DNA from: Pseudomonas triticifolii
GTDB taxonomy: Bacteria > Pseudomonadota > Gammaproteobacteria > Pseudomonadales > Pseudomonadaceae
NCBI RefSeq assembly: GCF_014358015.1
Contig: NZ_JACONV010000008.1
Span: 117,573-181,572 of the forward strand
Direction: 5' to 3'
Length of the DNA stretch: 64,000 nt
Numbering within the stretch: position 1 is the first letter of the stretch; each line of letters opens with the position of its first letter. The position numbers and the translations under genes were made by a program. Shown here piece after piece: positions 9,356 to 18,164 of the stretch. The notes beneath the pieces are model-generated. The model made no database searches, was not told the DNA's origin, and saw only the letters and a program-made list of their open reading frames with translations.

Positions 9356-9798
9356 GTCATCTCCTCGACGAGGGGTTGCCTCGTACAGTCATTGGTTCTG
9401 TATCGGAGTCTCGTGAGGCGATGAGAGTTCGATGCATTTTACCGTGATGTGACGCTGCTCTTTTACCCAGGCAGGTCAGGTGATATGTTCTGCACGCTGA
9501 TGAACCCTGTCGAAGCCGGTTTCTGTCTGTTCAGCTACTCTTCGGTTGTCACGGCAATGTCTTCAGGTTGAAGGCGTAGCGTGCGCGACATCGTTTGTAC
9601 AAAAGGCATATATCCCGTTGATGCTGCGAGCCGGTAGAATCCGTGCCCAGCCTGCACAGGGGCTCGGCTGGCCTGCCCGGCAGTCTGGAGTGCAGCGTAT
9701 CAACAGGTCTTGGCCGCACCCGGCGGCAACACGGATGAACGACTTTTAACTGCCTGAATACCTGGCAGCTTCATTTATCACGTTTGGGGGTTTGTACT
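9356..9798. other. 443-base spacer without convincing gene
   Basis: It holds the divergent promoter region for the DUF2789 gene and the hypothetical gene at 9799. A 67-codon frame at 9546-9749 has no Shine-Dalgarno and no recognisable product. No tRNA or repeat structure was seen. Confidence 0.5.
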
Positions 9799-10266
9799 TT
9801 GGCTGTAAGCAACCTGGATACTCACGCTCTGTTTGTGCTCGGCGATTTGCGTGCACAGTTGGTCAAGCAATTTCAATCGCGTTTCGTTTATGTCGTTGAA
9901 CAATCGGCCGAAGGCATCTATATCGCTGAAATCGACACCGAAACTGCTCTGGTCGTTGATGACAAGCCCCGTCTTGAACTCAAGGTCGGCGATCATTTTC
10001 GGGCGTCGGTATTACCCAGCCGCGAAGGCGGAAAGTTTGAATTGAAGTTTCGCGAGATCAAACTGACCGTTTATGGGTTGGGTGAATATGCATTTGTCGA
10101 CACCGCCGAAGGTCACGGCATCGTGTTCAAGGAAGGTCATACGGTACTCATGGTCTTTGCAGCTGCCGAGCAGTTGCAGGCAGGCATGAGCAAGACGTTG
10201 AAGACCGCCGTTGGCAAGGCCGCCAAATGGCGCAAGGGCGAACTCGCGTTCAAGGCCAGCGAATAA
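9799..10266 (+). CDS. Conserved hypothetical protein
   Basis: This 155-residue soluble protein starts MAVSNLDTHALFVLGDLRAQ and is rich in charged residues, with a Lys-rich C-terminus (TAVGKAAKWRKGELAFKASE). The start is taken as TTG 9799, eight bases after a GGGGG Shine-Dalgarno; TTG 9784 in the same frame is possible but overlaps that ribosome site. No signal peptide, membrane segment or known motif was recognised. It is convergent with the antiporter operon. Confidence 0.6.
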   Translation: MAVSNLDTHALFVLGDLRAQLVKQFQSRFVYVVEQSAEGIYIAEIDTETALVVDDKPRLELKVGDHFRASVLPSREGGKFELKFREIKLTVYGLGEYAFVDTAEGHGIVFKEGHTVLMVFAAAEQLQAGMSKTLKTAVGKAAKWRKGELAFKASE

Positions 10267-10285
10267 GGCGAGCCTGGGCGGCGCT

Positions 10286-10666
10286 TCAACCGCCTGCTGA
10301 TTCACCTTCGGTACGCCCGCCGCTGACTTCCGCGGGCACATCCTCGCCAGCCATGCGTTTGCGAAACAGACCGGTGCGCGCCAGCAACAGTGTCGTGACA
10401 GGGACCGTTATCGCCAGCAGGACAGGAATGAGCCAGGCGTGAATGACCGGTTCGGACTTGAGTGCAGAAAAGTAGATGATCGACGCCAGCGCCACGCACC
10501 ATGCCCCCAGCGTCGAGGCCAGGGCGGTAGGGTGCATGCGTTGGAAAAAGTCTTTCAGGCGCAGCAGCCCCAGCGCGCCGGTCAGGGTGAACAGGCTGCT
10601 GGCTACCAGCAGCACAGCTGTCAGGACTTCTGCCCAGAAGGGCACTTGCAACGATATGCCGGTCAT
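10286..10666 (-). CDS. shaG: Monovalent cation/H+ antiporter subunit G
   Basis: This 126-residue protein has three membrane segments and the MnhG/PhaG signature (TGALGLLRLKDFFQRMHPTA). It is the last gene of the six-gene antiporter operon and overlaps shaF by four bases (ATGA). Subunits E, F and G are accessory membrane proteins needed for assembly and activity of the Mrp complex. A highly charged tail follows the third segment. Confidence 0.9.
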   Translation of the reverse strand: MTGISLQVPFWAEVLTAVLLVASSLFTLTGALGLLRLKDFFQRMHPTALASTLGAWCVALASIIYFSALKSEPVIHAWLIPVLLAITVPVTTLLLARTGLFRKRMAGEDVPAEVSGGRTEGESAGG

Positions 10667-10941
10667 TCAATTACCTCTCCGCGCAACAGGAACTTGGCCA
10701 GGGCGAACGAGCCGACGAAGCCGAACAATGCGATCAGCATCGCCGCCTCGAAATAGGTATCGCTGGCATAACGTATGCCCAGCACCAGCATCATTAGCAT
10801 CGCCGTGATGTAGAGGTAGTCCAGCGCCAGGACGCGGTCCTGAGCCGAAGGCCCCTTGAGCAGGCGCAGCAGCGTGACGACCATGGCCAGCGCGAAAATC
10901 AGCAGGCTGATCAGGATGGCGTTGTCGAGCAGTGCACTCAT
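10663..10941 (-). CDS. shaF: Monovalent cation/H+ antiporter subunit F
   Basis: This 92-residue protein has three membrane helices and the MnhF pattern (LLKGPSAQDRVLALDYL, then ALFGFVGSFALAKFLLRGEV). It overlaps subunits E and G by four bases each, so it is translationally coupled. It is part of the membrane-embedded Mrp/Sha complex. Confidence 0.9.
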   Translation of the reverse strand: MSALLDNAILISLLIFALAMVVTLLRLLKGPSAQDRVLALDYLYITAMLMMLVLGIRYASDTYFEAAMLIALFGFVGSFALAKFLLRGEVIE

Positions 10942-11426
10942 TGAAAGATCTCCATCAAGGGACGCTCATAGGTAGTCTTGAAATGCTCAATGAATTGCGC
11001 CTCGTCTTCCAGATCGAAGACATGCATCAGCAGCACGCTGCGGTCCAGCGCCAGCTCCGACCAGACCGTCCCGGGCACCACTGTCGTCACCATCGCCAGA
11101 GCGGCCAGGCCGTTGGCATTGTGCAGGTCCAGCGGCACCCGCACGAAAGCCGAGCGCGGTGGACGGTGCTTGAGTCTCCAGACGCTCAAGCCCACCTGCA
11201 CGTTGGAAACCACCACGCCGCGTCCCACCATCAGCAGAAACTTCAGGATTGTGCCGGGCTTTCGAATACGCACCGGTATTGGCCGCAAGGGTGCCATCAG
11301 CAGCGGCGCGAGAAAGGCCAGCACGGCACCGAGCAACAGTTGACCGGGGCTGATCGACAGGTTCAGAACCAGCCACAGCACCCACAGGGCAAGTGAAAAG
11401 ACCGGCGCAGGGAACAGACGCTTCAT
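10938..11426 (-). CDS. shaE: Monovalent cation/H+ antiporter subunit E
   Basis: This 162-residue protein has two N-terminal membrane helices and a cytoplasmic part with the MnhE motif MVTTVVPGTVWSELALDRSV and HVFDLEDEAQF. Four-base overlaps join it to subunits D and F. It is a structural subunit of the Sha/Mrp antiporter. Confidence 0.9.
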   Translation of the reverse strand: MKRLFPAPVFSLALWVLWLVLNLSISPGQLLLGAVLAFLAPLLMAPLRPIPVRIRKPGTILKFLLMVGRGVVVSNVQVGLSVWRLKHRPPRSAFVRVPLDLHNANGLAALAMVTTVVPGTVWSELALDRSVLLMHVFDLEDEAQFIEHFKTTYERPLMEIFQ

Positions 11427-13108
11427 GGTTGTACCTCCGGTGTGCCCGCATTGCTGTTGGGACCTGGCACCGGACGCGCAGCCAGAACCGACTGCACGTA
11501 CTGCTTGGGTTCATGCAGCGCTGCTGCGGTGTCCTGCGTGTAGCGCAGCAAAGGTTCGGCCTTGAACGTCAGGCCGACGCACAGGCTCAGCAAAATGATG
11601 ATCGGCAGGCATTCGTTGCGGCGCAGTACCGGTGAGGGGCGTTCGTACGGCGTCCAGAAACGCTGAGTCCCCAGTCTTGAGAAGGCGATAAGTGAGGCCA
11701 GCCCGGAAAAGATCAGCAGGGCGATCAGCATCCAGGACGCCAGCGACAGCGCTTCATCCTGCGCCACGTCGAGGCCGAGCGGATTCATCAGAGCACTGAG
11801 TAACGTCAGCTTGCCGATGAAGCCTGACAACGGCGGCATGCCGATGATCAGCAGGGCGCAGATCACAAAGCTCAGGCCCAGAAACGCCATGGTGACGGGA
11901 ATGACTTGTCCGACCACGACTTTCTGTTGCTCATCCAGGTTGGTGCCGGGAGGCGGATGCAGTGATTCCAGCGTGCGCGGTAGCTGGTCAACATCTTCTT
12001 CCAGGGGAATTTCGTTGGCCGAGCGCGAGCGCTCGATCAGCTCGGCCAGCAAAAACATTGCGCTCAGGGCGAGGGTCGAGCTGACCAGGTAGAACAGCGC
12101 GCCTGAGGTAAGGCTCGGCTGTGCGAAGCCAATGGCCGACAGCAGAATGCCCGCCGACACCAGAATGCTCAGGCTCGCCATACGTTCCAGTCGTTGTGCG
12201 GCGATGATCGCGATGGCCGCCGTGAAAATGGTCGCCATGCCGCCGTAGATCAGCCAGTCGCCCCCGAAAAACGCAGAAGCGCCGGCCTGGCCCGAGAACA
12301 GCAGTGTCCACAGACGCAGCAAGGTGTAGACGCCGACCTTGGTCATGATCGCGAACATCGCGGCAACCGGAGCGCTGGCGGCGGAGTACGCAGGCACCAG
12401 CCAGAAGTTCAGCGGCCACATGCCAGCCTTGGCAAGAAATGCGGTGGCCAGAATGGCGGCACCTGCATGCAGCAAGCCTTGATCGGCTGCCGAAACCTGC
12501 GGAATCTTTATTGCCAGGTCGGCGAAATTCAGCGTGCCCGTGACACCGTAGATCAGCGCAGCACCAATCAGAAACAGCGAGGACGCCAGCAGGTTGACGG
12601 AAATGTAATGCAGGCCCGACGAAACCCGGGCCCGACCGGAGCCATGCAGCATCAAACCGTAGGAGGCGGCCAGCAGGACTTCGAAGAACACGAACAGGTT
12701 GAACAGGTCGGCCGTCAGGAATGCGCCGTACAGCCCCATCAATTGAATCTGGAACAGGGCATGGAAGCTGGCCCCGGCCCTGTCCCAGCGCGCCAGAGCG
12801 AACAGCAGCGCGCAGACCGCGACGATGCCGGTCAGTACCATCATCAAGGCTGACAGGTGATCGACCACCAGCACGATGCCGAACGGCACTCCCCAGTTGC
12901 CTGGCAGATAAACGCCGATGGAGCCGCTGGTGCCGCTTTTCTGTACCCAGAGCATGAGCGCGATGGAAATGCCCAGCCCCAGCATGCTGGACAGCAGATT
13001 GATTCGGCCTTTGAGCGGGCGGTGCTTCTCGCCCAGCCACAGCATCAGTCCAGCGGTCAGCAGGGGCAGCAGAATGGGTGCAATGATCAGTTGATTCAGC
13101 CAGCTCAT
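11423..13108 (-). CDS. shaD: Monovalent cation/H+ antiporter subunit D (NuoN/L-like)
   Basis: This 561-residue polytopic protein belongs to the proton-translocating NADH-quinone oxidoreductase/MrpD family. Characteristic segments are LFNLFVFFEVLLAASYGLML with the key membrane Glu, AKAGMWPLNFWLVPAYSAAS with the conserved Lys, and MPPLSGFIGKLTLL. About fourteen helices are expected. It overlaps subunit C and subunit E by four bases each. It forms one of the two ion-translocating channels of the antiporter. Confidence 0.93.
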   Translation of the reverse strand: MSWLNQLIIAPILLPLLTAGLMLWLGEKHRPLKGRINLLSSMLGLGISIALMLWVQKSGTSGSIGVYLPGNWGVPFGIVLVVDHLSALMMVLTGIVAVCALLFALARWDRAGASFHALFQIQLMGLYGAFLTADLFNLFVFFEVLLAASYGLMLHGSGRARVSSGLHYISVNLLASSLFLIGAALIYGVTGTLNFADLAIKIPQVSAADQGLLHAGAAILATAFLAKAGMWPLNFWLVPAYSAASAPVAAMFAIMTKVGVYTLLRLWTLLFSGQAGASAFFGGDWLIYGGMATIFTAAIAIIAAQRLERMASLSILVSAGILLSAIGFAQPSLTSGALFYLVSSTLALSAMFLLAELIERSRSANEIPLEEDVDQLPRTLESLHPPPGTNLDEQQKVVVGQVIPVTMAFLGLSFVICALLIIGMPPLSGFIGKLTLLSALMNPLGLDVAQDEALSLASWMLIALLIFSGLASLIAFSRLGTQRFWTPYERPSPVLRRNECLPIIILLSLCVGLTFKAEPLLRYTQDTAAALHEPKQYVQSVLAARPVPGPNSNAGTPEVQP

Positions 13109-13449
13109 GCCTTGGGCTCCCGGCCATCAACGTGGTCGGTGCCGGTCAGTCCTCGCGACGCGAGCAGAACCACCAGAAACAGCGCAGTCATGGCGAAGCT
13201 GATCACAATAGCGGTCAGTACCAGTGCCTGCGGCAGCGGGTCGGTGTAGTTGAGCAGGTCCTGCGGGATGCCGTCCTTGATGATCGGCTCCCGGCCAATG
13301 AACAGGCTGCCCATGCTGAAGATGAACAGGTTGACGCCGTAGGACAGCAGGCACAGCCCCATCACGACTTGAAAGGTCCTGGGGCGCAGCATCAGCCAGA
13401 CGCCAGACGCTGCCAGTACGCCGATGGCAATTGCAATCACTTCTTCCAT
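13105..13449 (-). CDS. shaC: Monovalent cation/H+ antiporter subunit C (NuoK-like)
   Basis: This 114-residue three-helix protein is homologous to NuoK/MnhC, with the family segments GLCLLSYGVNLFIFSMG and DPLPQALVLTAIVISFAMTA. Its ATG overlaps the stop of subunit A by one base (TGATG), and its own stop overlaps subunit D by four bases. Confidence 0.92.
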   Translation of the reverse strand: MEEVIAIAIGVLAASGVWLMLRPRTFQVVMGLCLLSYGVNLFIFSMGSLFIGREPIIKDGIPQDLLNYTDPLPQALVLTAIVISFAMTALFLVVLLASRGLTGTDHVDGREPKA

Positions 13450-16367
13450 CAGAGGACTCCTTGCGGGTTGGCAACAGGCTTGGGCAGCACGGTCGGGCGG
13501 TGGCTGCGCACGGACTGGTGAGCCAGGGCGGTCAGGATCAACAGCGTTGCACCCACGACGACCGCGTAGACGCCCACGTCGAAGAACAGCGCGCTGGCGA
13601 AGTGAAGGTCACCCAGGATCGGTAGATGCAGATGCGCGGTGTGGGTCGTCATAAACGGATAGCCCAGCGCCATGGAGCCTGCGCCGGTCAGCACTGCACA
13701 CAGCAGCCCCGTACCCATCCAGCGCAACGGCCGCAGGCTCATCTGGGCCTCGACCCATTGAGTGCCTGCGACCATGTATTGCAGGATGAACGCCACTGAC
13801 ATCACCAGACCTGCAACGAAGCCGCCGCCCGGCTGGTTGTGGCCCCGCATGAACAGGTACATCGAGATCATGAAGGCAATCGGCAGCAGCAGGCGGACCA
13901 GCGCGGCGGGCACCATCATGAAGCCCAGTGCGGTATCGCTGGCGCTGCGCGGGTTGATCAGGTCGGTCACCACATCACGCGCCAGCAAACGCTGCTGTGC
14001 GGGCAGCGCGATGCTTTCCTTGGGCGGTCTGAAGCGGCGCAGCAAGGCAAACACGGTCAGCGCCACGGCAGCCAGTACCGTGATCTCGCCGAAGGTATCG
14101 AAGCCCCGGAAGTCGACCAGCATCACGTTGACCACGTTGGTGCCGCCGCCTTCCGGAAGGGCGCGACTCAGGTAGAACGAAGAAATGGCATTGGGTGTCT
14201 GACGGGTCAGCATGGCATACGACAGGATCGCCATGCCGAGACCGACCATGACCGCCAGCACGAAATCGCGGACCCGGCGAGTGCGGGCTCTCAGGCGTGT
14301 GCTGGTGGCAGCGACGTCCTCGTTACGCCTTGGCAGCCAGCGCAGGCCGAGCAGGATCAGTACCGTGGTCACGACTTCAACCACCAGTTGGGTCAGCGCC
14401 AGGTCGGGTGCCGAGAACCAGACGAACGTGATGCAAGTCATCAGTCCGCACACGCTGACCATGATCAGGGCGGCGAGGCGATGGTATTTACCTTGCCAGG
14501 CTGCACCCAGCGCGCAGACGATTGCGATCAGCCACAGGGTCACGAAAACCCCGGAACCCGGGATCTTCGGGCGATCCCCCCAGGTCACGCCATTGAAGAA
14601 CATAGGTATGAAGCCGCCGACGACAGCCGCCAGCACCAGCAGAAACAATTGCGGCTGCAGCCGTCGGGTACTGACCTTGCGCTCGAAGCGTCGCGCCCAG
14701 TGCATCACGACCACCAGACTGCGGTCGAAAAAGCGTTTGCCGTTCAAGCGTCCTATCAGGGGCGGGACCGGGAATCGGTCGCTCTTGAGGGAGTTGCGCA
14801 ACAGCAGGTAGAGCAGAATGCCGCCCGCCATGGCCACCAGGCTCATGATCATGGGGGCGTTCCAGCCGTGCCAGATCGCCAGGCTGTATTCGGGCAACGT
14901 GCCGCCCACCACGGGTTGCGCGGCTGCGGCGAGCAGAGGCGCAACCGATTGAGCTGGAAAGATGCCGACGACCAGGCAGGCCAGTACCAGAAACTCCACC
15001 GGCGCACGCATCCAGCGTGGCGGTTCATGGGGCATGTGCGGCAGGTCCTTGGCGGCCGGGCCAAAGAAGACGTCCACGGTGAAGCGCAGCGAGTAGGCCA
15101 CGCTGAACACGCCCGCGATGGTCGCCACCACAGGCAGCGCGATTTCCACCCAGGCCGTGGCAGAAATGAACACCGTTTCGGCGAAGAACATTTCTTTGGA
15201 CAAAAAACCGTTGAGCAGCGGTACGCCAGCCATGGAGGCGCTGGCGACCATGGCCAGCGTCGCGGTGTAGGGCAGCAGCTTTATCAGTCCGCTGAGGCGC
15301 TGGATGTCCCGAGTGCCGCTTTCGTGGTCGATGATGCCCGCTGCCATGAACAGCGAGGCCTTGAAGGTGGCGTGGTTGAGAATGTGGAAGACTGCAGCGA
15401 CCGCAGCCAGCGGGCTGTTGAGGCCCAGTAGCAGAGTGATCAGGCCGAGGTGGCTGATGGTCGAGTAGGCCAGCAGGCCCTTGAGGTCGTTCTGGAAGAT
15501 CGCCGCGTAAGCGCCAAGAATCAGTGTGCAGGCCCCGGCCCCACTGACGATCCAGAACCATTGTTCGGTGCCGGAAAGGGCGGGCCACAGGCGCGCCATG
15601 AGAAACACTCCGGCCTTGACCATGGTTGCAGAGTGCAGATACGCCGAGACCGGTGTGGGGGCGGCCATCGCGTGGGGTAGCCAGAAGTGGAAGGGAAACT
15701 GCGCGCTTTTACTGAGCGCGCCGATCAGGACCAGTGTCAGCATCACCGGGTACAGCGCATGAGCGCGAATCGCGTCGCCGGAGGCCAGCACGCGGTCCAG
15801 GTCATAGCTGCCGACGATGTGGCCCAGGATCATCATCCCCGCGAGCAGCGCCAGGCCACCTGCGCCGGTGACCATCAGCGCCATGTAAGCACCGCGCCTG
15901 GCGTCGGCGCGATGGTGCCAGTAGCCGATCAGCAGGAACGAGAAAACACTGGTCAATTCCCAGAAAAACACAATCTGGATCAGGTTGCCGGACATGACGA
16001 GGCCGAGCATGGCCCCCATGAATGCCAGGAAAAACGCGAAGAAGCGTGGCACCGGATCATCCGGGGACATGTAATAGCGGGCGTATAAGGACACCAGAGC
16101 ACCGATGCCCAGCACCAGCATCGAGAACAGCCAGGCAAAACCGTCGATGCGCAGGACGAAATTCAGGCCCAGGCTGGGCAGCCAGAAATACTCTTCACGA
16201 ATCACGCCGCCGTCGGCAATCTGCGGAAACCACAGCGCCATCTGGACTGCGCCGATCAAGGCGACCAGACCTGCAAGAAGGGATTCTGCGTTACGCGCAT
16301 TGTGCGGCAAAAATGCCGCCAGACAGCTGCCTATAAAAGGCAGAAGCAGTAGAACTATCAGGGACAT
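13449..16367 (-). CDS. shaA: Monovalent cation/H+ antiporter subunit A fused to subunit B
   Basis: This 972-residue protein carries the NuoL-like MrpA core (FAFFLAFMGAMLGLVMSGN, IVFFWELTSVFSFLLIGYWH, AKSAQFPFHFWLPHAMAAPT), a linker with extra helices, and a C-terminal MnhB-like part (NVMLVDFRGFDTFGEITVLA and GGGFVAGLVMSVAF). The A-B fusion is the arrangement known for Pseudomonas Sha and rhizobial Pha systems. It is the first gene of the operon. The complex exchanges cytoplasmic Na+ or K+ for protons; which ion cannot be read from sequence. Confidence 0.94.
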   Translation of the reverse strand: MSLIVLLLLPFIGSCLAAFLPHNARNAESLLAGLVALIGAVQMALWFPQIADGGVIREEYFWLPSLGLNFVLRIDGFAWLFSMLVLGIGALVSLYARYYMSPDDPVPRFFAFFLAFMGAMLGLVMSGNLIQIVFFWELTSVFSFLLIGYWHHRADARRGAYMALMVTGAGGLALLAGMMILGHIVGSYDLDRVLASGDAIRAHALYPVMLTLVLIGALSKSAQFPFHFWLPHAMAAPTPVSAYLHSATMVKAGVFLMARLWPALSGTEQWFWIVSGAGACTLILGAYAAIFQNDLKGLLAYSTISHLGLITLLLGLNSPLAAVAAVFHILNHATFKASLFMAAGIIDHESGTRDIQRLSGLIKLLPYTATLAMVASASMAGVPLLNGFLSKEMFFAETVFISATAWVEIALPVVATIAGVFSVAYSLRFTVDVFFGPAAKDLPHMPHEPPRWMRAPVEFLVLACLVVGIFPAQSVAPLLAAAAQPVVGGTLPEYSLAIWHGWNAPMIMSLVAMAGGILLYLLLRNSLKSDRFPVPPLIGRLNGKRFFDRSLVVVMHWARRFERKVSTRRLQPQLFLLVLAAVVGGFIPMFFNGVTWGDRPKIPGSGVFVTLWLIAIVCALGAAWQGKYHRLAALIMVSVCGLMTCITFVWFSAPDLALTQLVVEVVTTVLILLGLRWLPRRNEDVAATSTRLRARTRRVRDFVLAVMVGLGMAILSYAMLTRQTPNAISSFYLSRALPEGGGTNVVNVMLVDFRGFDTFGEITVLAAVALTVFALLRRFRPPKESIALPAQQRLLARDVVTDLINPRSASDTALGFMMVPAALVRLLLPIAFMISMYLFMRGHNQPGGGFVAGLVMSVAFILQYMVAGTQWVEAQMSLRPLRWMGTGLLCAVLTGAGSMALGYPFMTTHTAHLHLPILGDLHFASALFFDVGVYAVVVGATLLILTALAHQSVRSHRPTVLPKPVANPQGVL

Positions 16368-16514
16368 AGGCTTCTAATCTGCAGGGAAATATCAAGCATC
16401 ATACGTGCCAGACACTTCGATACCAAAGGGACAGTTTTTAAATTTCCTACAAAAAATGTCTGGTAGCGACTTACAAGCCATCATTACGACATGTGATGTC
16501 AGTTGCAGCGTCGG

Positions 16515-16533
16515 AAAAGCCGGTCAGTCCGGC
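16515..16533 (-). terminator. Terminator overlapping the stop of the DMT exporter
   Basis: In the minus direction, AGCCGG-ACTGA-CCGGCT is followed by TTTTCC. The TGA stop codon of the exporter lies in the hairpin loop, so the terminator is built into the end of the gene. Confidence 0.6.
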
Positions 16534-17447
16534 TCTTTCATACCTTCCTTATCAAGGCCCGGTTGTTCAACGGGCGCAGGACGACGCTTCATTTCACTGA
16601 CAATCACACCGACCACGATCAGTGCCGCACCCAACAGCGCGATGCCCGGCAAACGCTCGCCAGCCAGTCGTCCGACAATGCCGGCCCATACGGGTTCACC
16701 TGCATAAATGACGGTGGCGCGAGTAGGGGAGACGCTTTTCTGTGCCCAGTTCATGGCCACCTGAATAATGGCGCTCATTGCGCCCAGGCCGACAGCGATC
16801 AGCACCAGCAGCCAGGAGAAGTCCGGCAGCTTCTCTTGCGTGGGCACGACCATCAGAAAGGCCAGCACCGACGCCGTTGCCAGTTGAATGACCGTCACCC
16901 GGCGCACATCCACTTGACCTGCGTAGGCGCTGATCATGATGATTTCTGCGGCAATGGCCACGGCACTGATCAACGTCGCAATTTCACCGGCGCTCATGTG
17001 CAACGAGGCCCCTTGTGGGCCGGACAGCAGCATGAGGCCGGTGAACGCGAGCGCAATCCCGATACTGGGCATCAGGCCTGGACGACGCCCCAGTACCATC
17101 CATTGCAGCAGCGGTACGAAGGGTACGTAAAGGGCGGTGATAAAGGCTGACTGACTGCTGGGGATAGTCTGCAAACCAATGGTCTGCAGACCATAGCCGA
17201 GCATGATGGCCGTGCCGATGAATACCCCTGCCTTGAGCTCGAACAGGGTCAGTCCGCGCATGACCTTCATCGAGAAAAGCGCGACAAACAGGGCTGCCGC
17301 CGCGAAGCGCAAACCGACGAAAAACATCGGGCCGCTCATCGTCATGGCAAACTGGACCAGCAGGAAGGTGCCGCCCCAGAGCATGGTAATGAAAATAAGT
17401 ACGGCTTCTGCCTTGCTGATGCGGGGTGTACGGCTGATAGACTTCAT
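16524..17447 (-). CDS. DMT/EamA-family transporter
   Basis: This 307-residue protein has ten predicted membrane helices in two EamA repeats; the first repeat starts AEAVLIFITMLWGGTFLLVQ and the second has ALGLGAMSAIIQ-type helices ending in ERLPGIALLGAALIVVGVIV. ATG 17447 starts MKSISRTPRISK; the longer frame upstream runs through the divergent regulator and is ignored. It is divergent from a cupin-type regulator across about 100 bases, suggesting regulation by it. Export of an amino acid or metabolite is likely, but the substrate is unknown. Confidence 0.85.
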   Translation of the reverse strand: MKSISRTPRISKAEAVLIFITMLWGGTFLLVQFAMTMSGPMFFVGLRFAAAALFVALFSMKVMRGLTLFELKAGVFIGTAIMLGYGLQTIGLQTIPSSQSAFITALYVPFVPLLQWMVLGRRPGLMPSIGIALAFTGLMLLSGPQGASLHMSAGEIATLISAVAIAAEIIMISAYAGQVDVRRVTVIQLATASVLAFLMVVPTQEKLPDFSWLLVLIAVGLGAMSAIIQVAMNWAQKSVSPTRATVIYAGEPVWAGIVGRLAGERLPGIALLGAALIVVGVIVSEMKRRPAPVEQPGLDKEGMKEPD

Positions 17448-17549
17448 GTCGTTTCCAGATCCCGTGATCTTTGTGACGAGGGCGTTGACACACAATAGCG
17501 TCGCGAAAGTGTGCAGTATAATGCGCAATTGATTCGGATAAGCACTCCC

Positions 17550-18119
17550 ATGGACAAAGAAAATTCCCCGCGCGCTCCGGTTTTGCAGCACGTCAGCCAG
17601 AACGTGCGCCGTTTGCGTAATGCCGCGGACTTGAGCCAGACCGCTCTGGCAGAAAGGTCCGGCGTCAGTCGACGGATGCTGGTGGCCATCGAGGCCGGAG
17701 AAAAGAACGTCAGCCTGGCCACGCTCGATCGTGTGGCCGAAGGGCTTGGGGTTGCCTTTAGCGATTTGATCCAGGCGCCTGATATCCGTGACCACAGTCG
17801 TATCAACGAACTGGCCTGGGCGGGTGCGATCCATGGCAGCAAGGCGGTGTTGCTGGCCAAGGCCAACGCTCGACGGGAGGTAGAGTTGTGGGAATTCTGC
17901 CTGGAGCCGGGTGACCTGTACGCCGCCGATGCTGACCCTGAGGGCTGGAGCGAGCAGGTCTATGTCGTCGAAGGTCACCTGATGATTCGCTTTGCCGAGT
18001 CCGTCGAGGCCCGGCCCGTTGGCCCTGGCGAGTTCTACATGTTCCCCAGCAGCCAGCCACACCGTTATTGCAACGAAGGCACCGTGACGCTGCGCTTTGT
18101 GCGCAACGTGGTGCTGTAA
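17550..18119 (+). CDS. XRE-family transcriptional regulator with cupin domain
   Basis: This 189-residue regulator has an N-terminal XRE helix-turn-helix (residues about 15-70, LSQTALAERSGVSRRMLVAI) and a C-terminal cupin (residues about 110-185, with YVVEGHLMIRF and FYMFPSSQPHRY). Such regulators sense a small ligand in the cupin barrel and often control the adjacent transporter, here the divergent DMT exporter. ATG 17550 is preferred to an upstream start at 17511 because the conserved domain begins shortly after it. The ribosome site is weak. Confidence 0.85.
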   Translation: MDKENSPRAPVLQHVSQNVRRLRNAADLSQTALAERSGVSRRMLVAIEAGEKNVSLATLDRVAEGLGVAFSDLIQAPDIRDHSRINELAWAGAIHGSKAVLLAKANARREVELWEFCLEPGDLYAADADPEGWSEQVYVVEGHLMIRFAESVEARPVGPGEFYMFPSSQPHRYCNEGTVTLRFVRNVVL

Positions 18120-18164
18120 CGCACCCACTTCCACTCACAGCAGCACCTGCCGAGGCCATGTTCG

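Noticed and set aside
9546..9749. 67-codon frame in the 9.4-9.8 kb spacer
   Set aside because: No ribosome site or recognisable sequence.
13839..15431. 530-codon open frame antisense to the shaA coding region
   Set aside because: Long antisense frames are expected in high-GC DNA; the product is low-complexity and His/Gln/Arg-rich with no domain.
17448..18134. Upstream extension of the DMT transporter frame
   Set aside because: It runs through the divergent cupin regulator; homology begins at ATG 17447.
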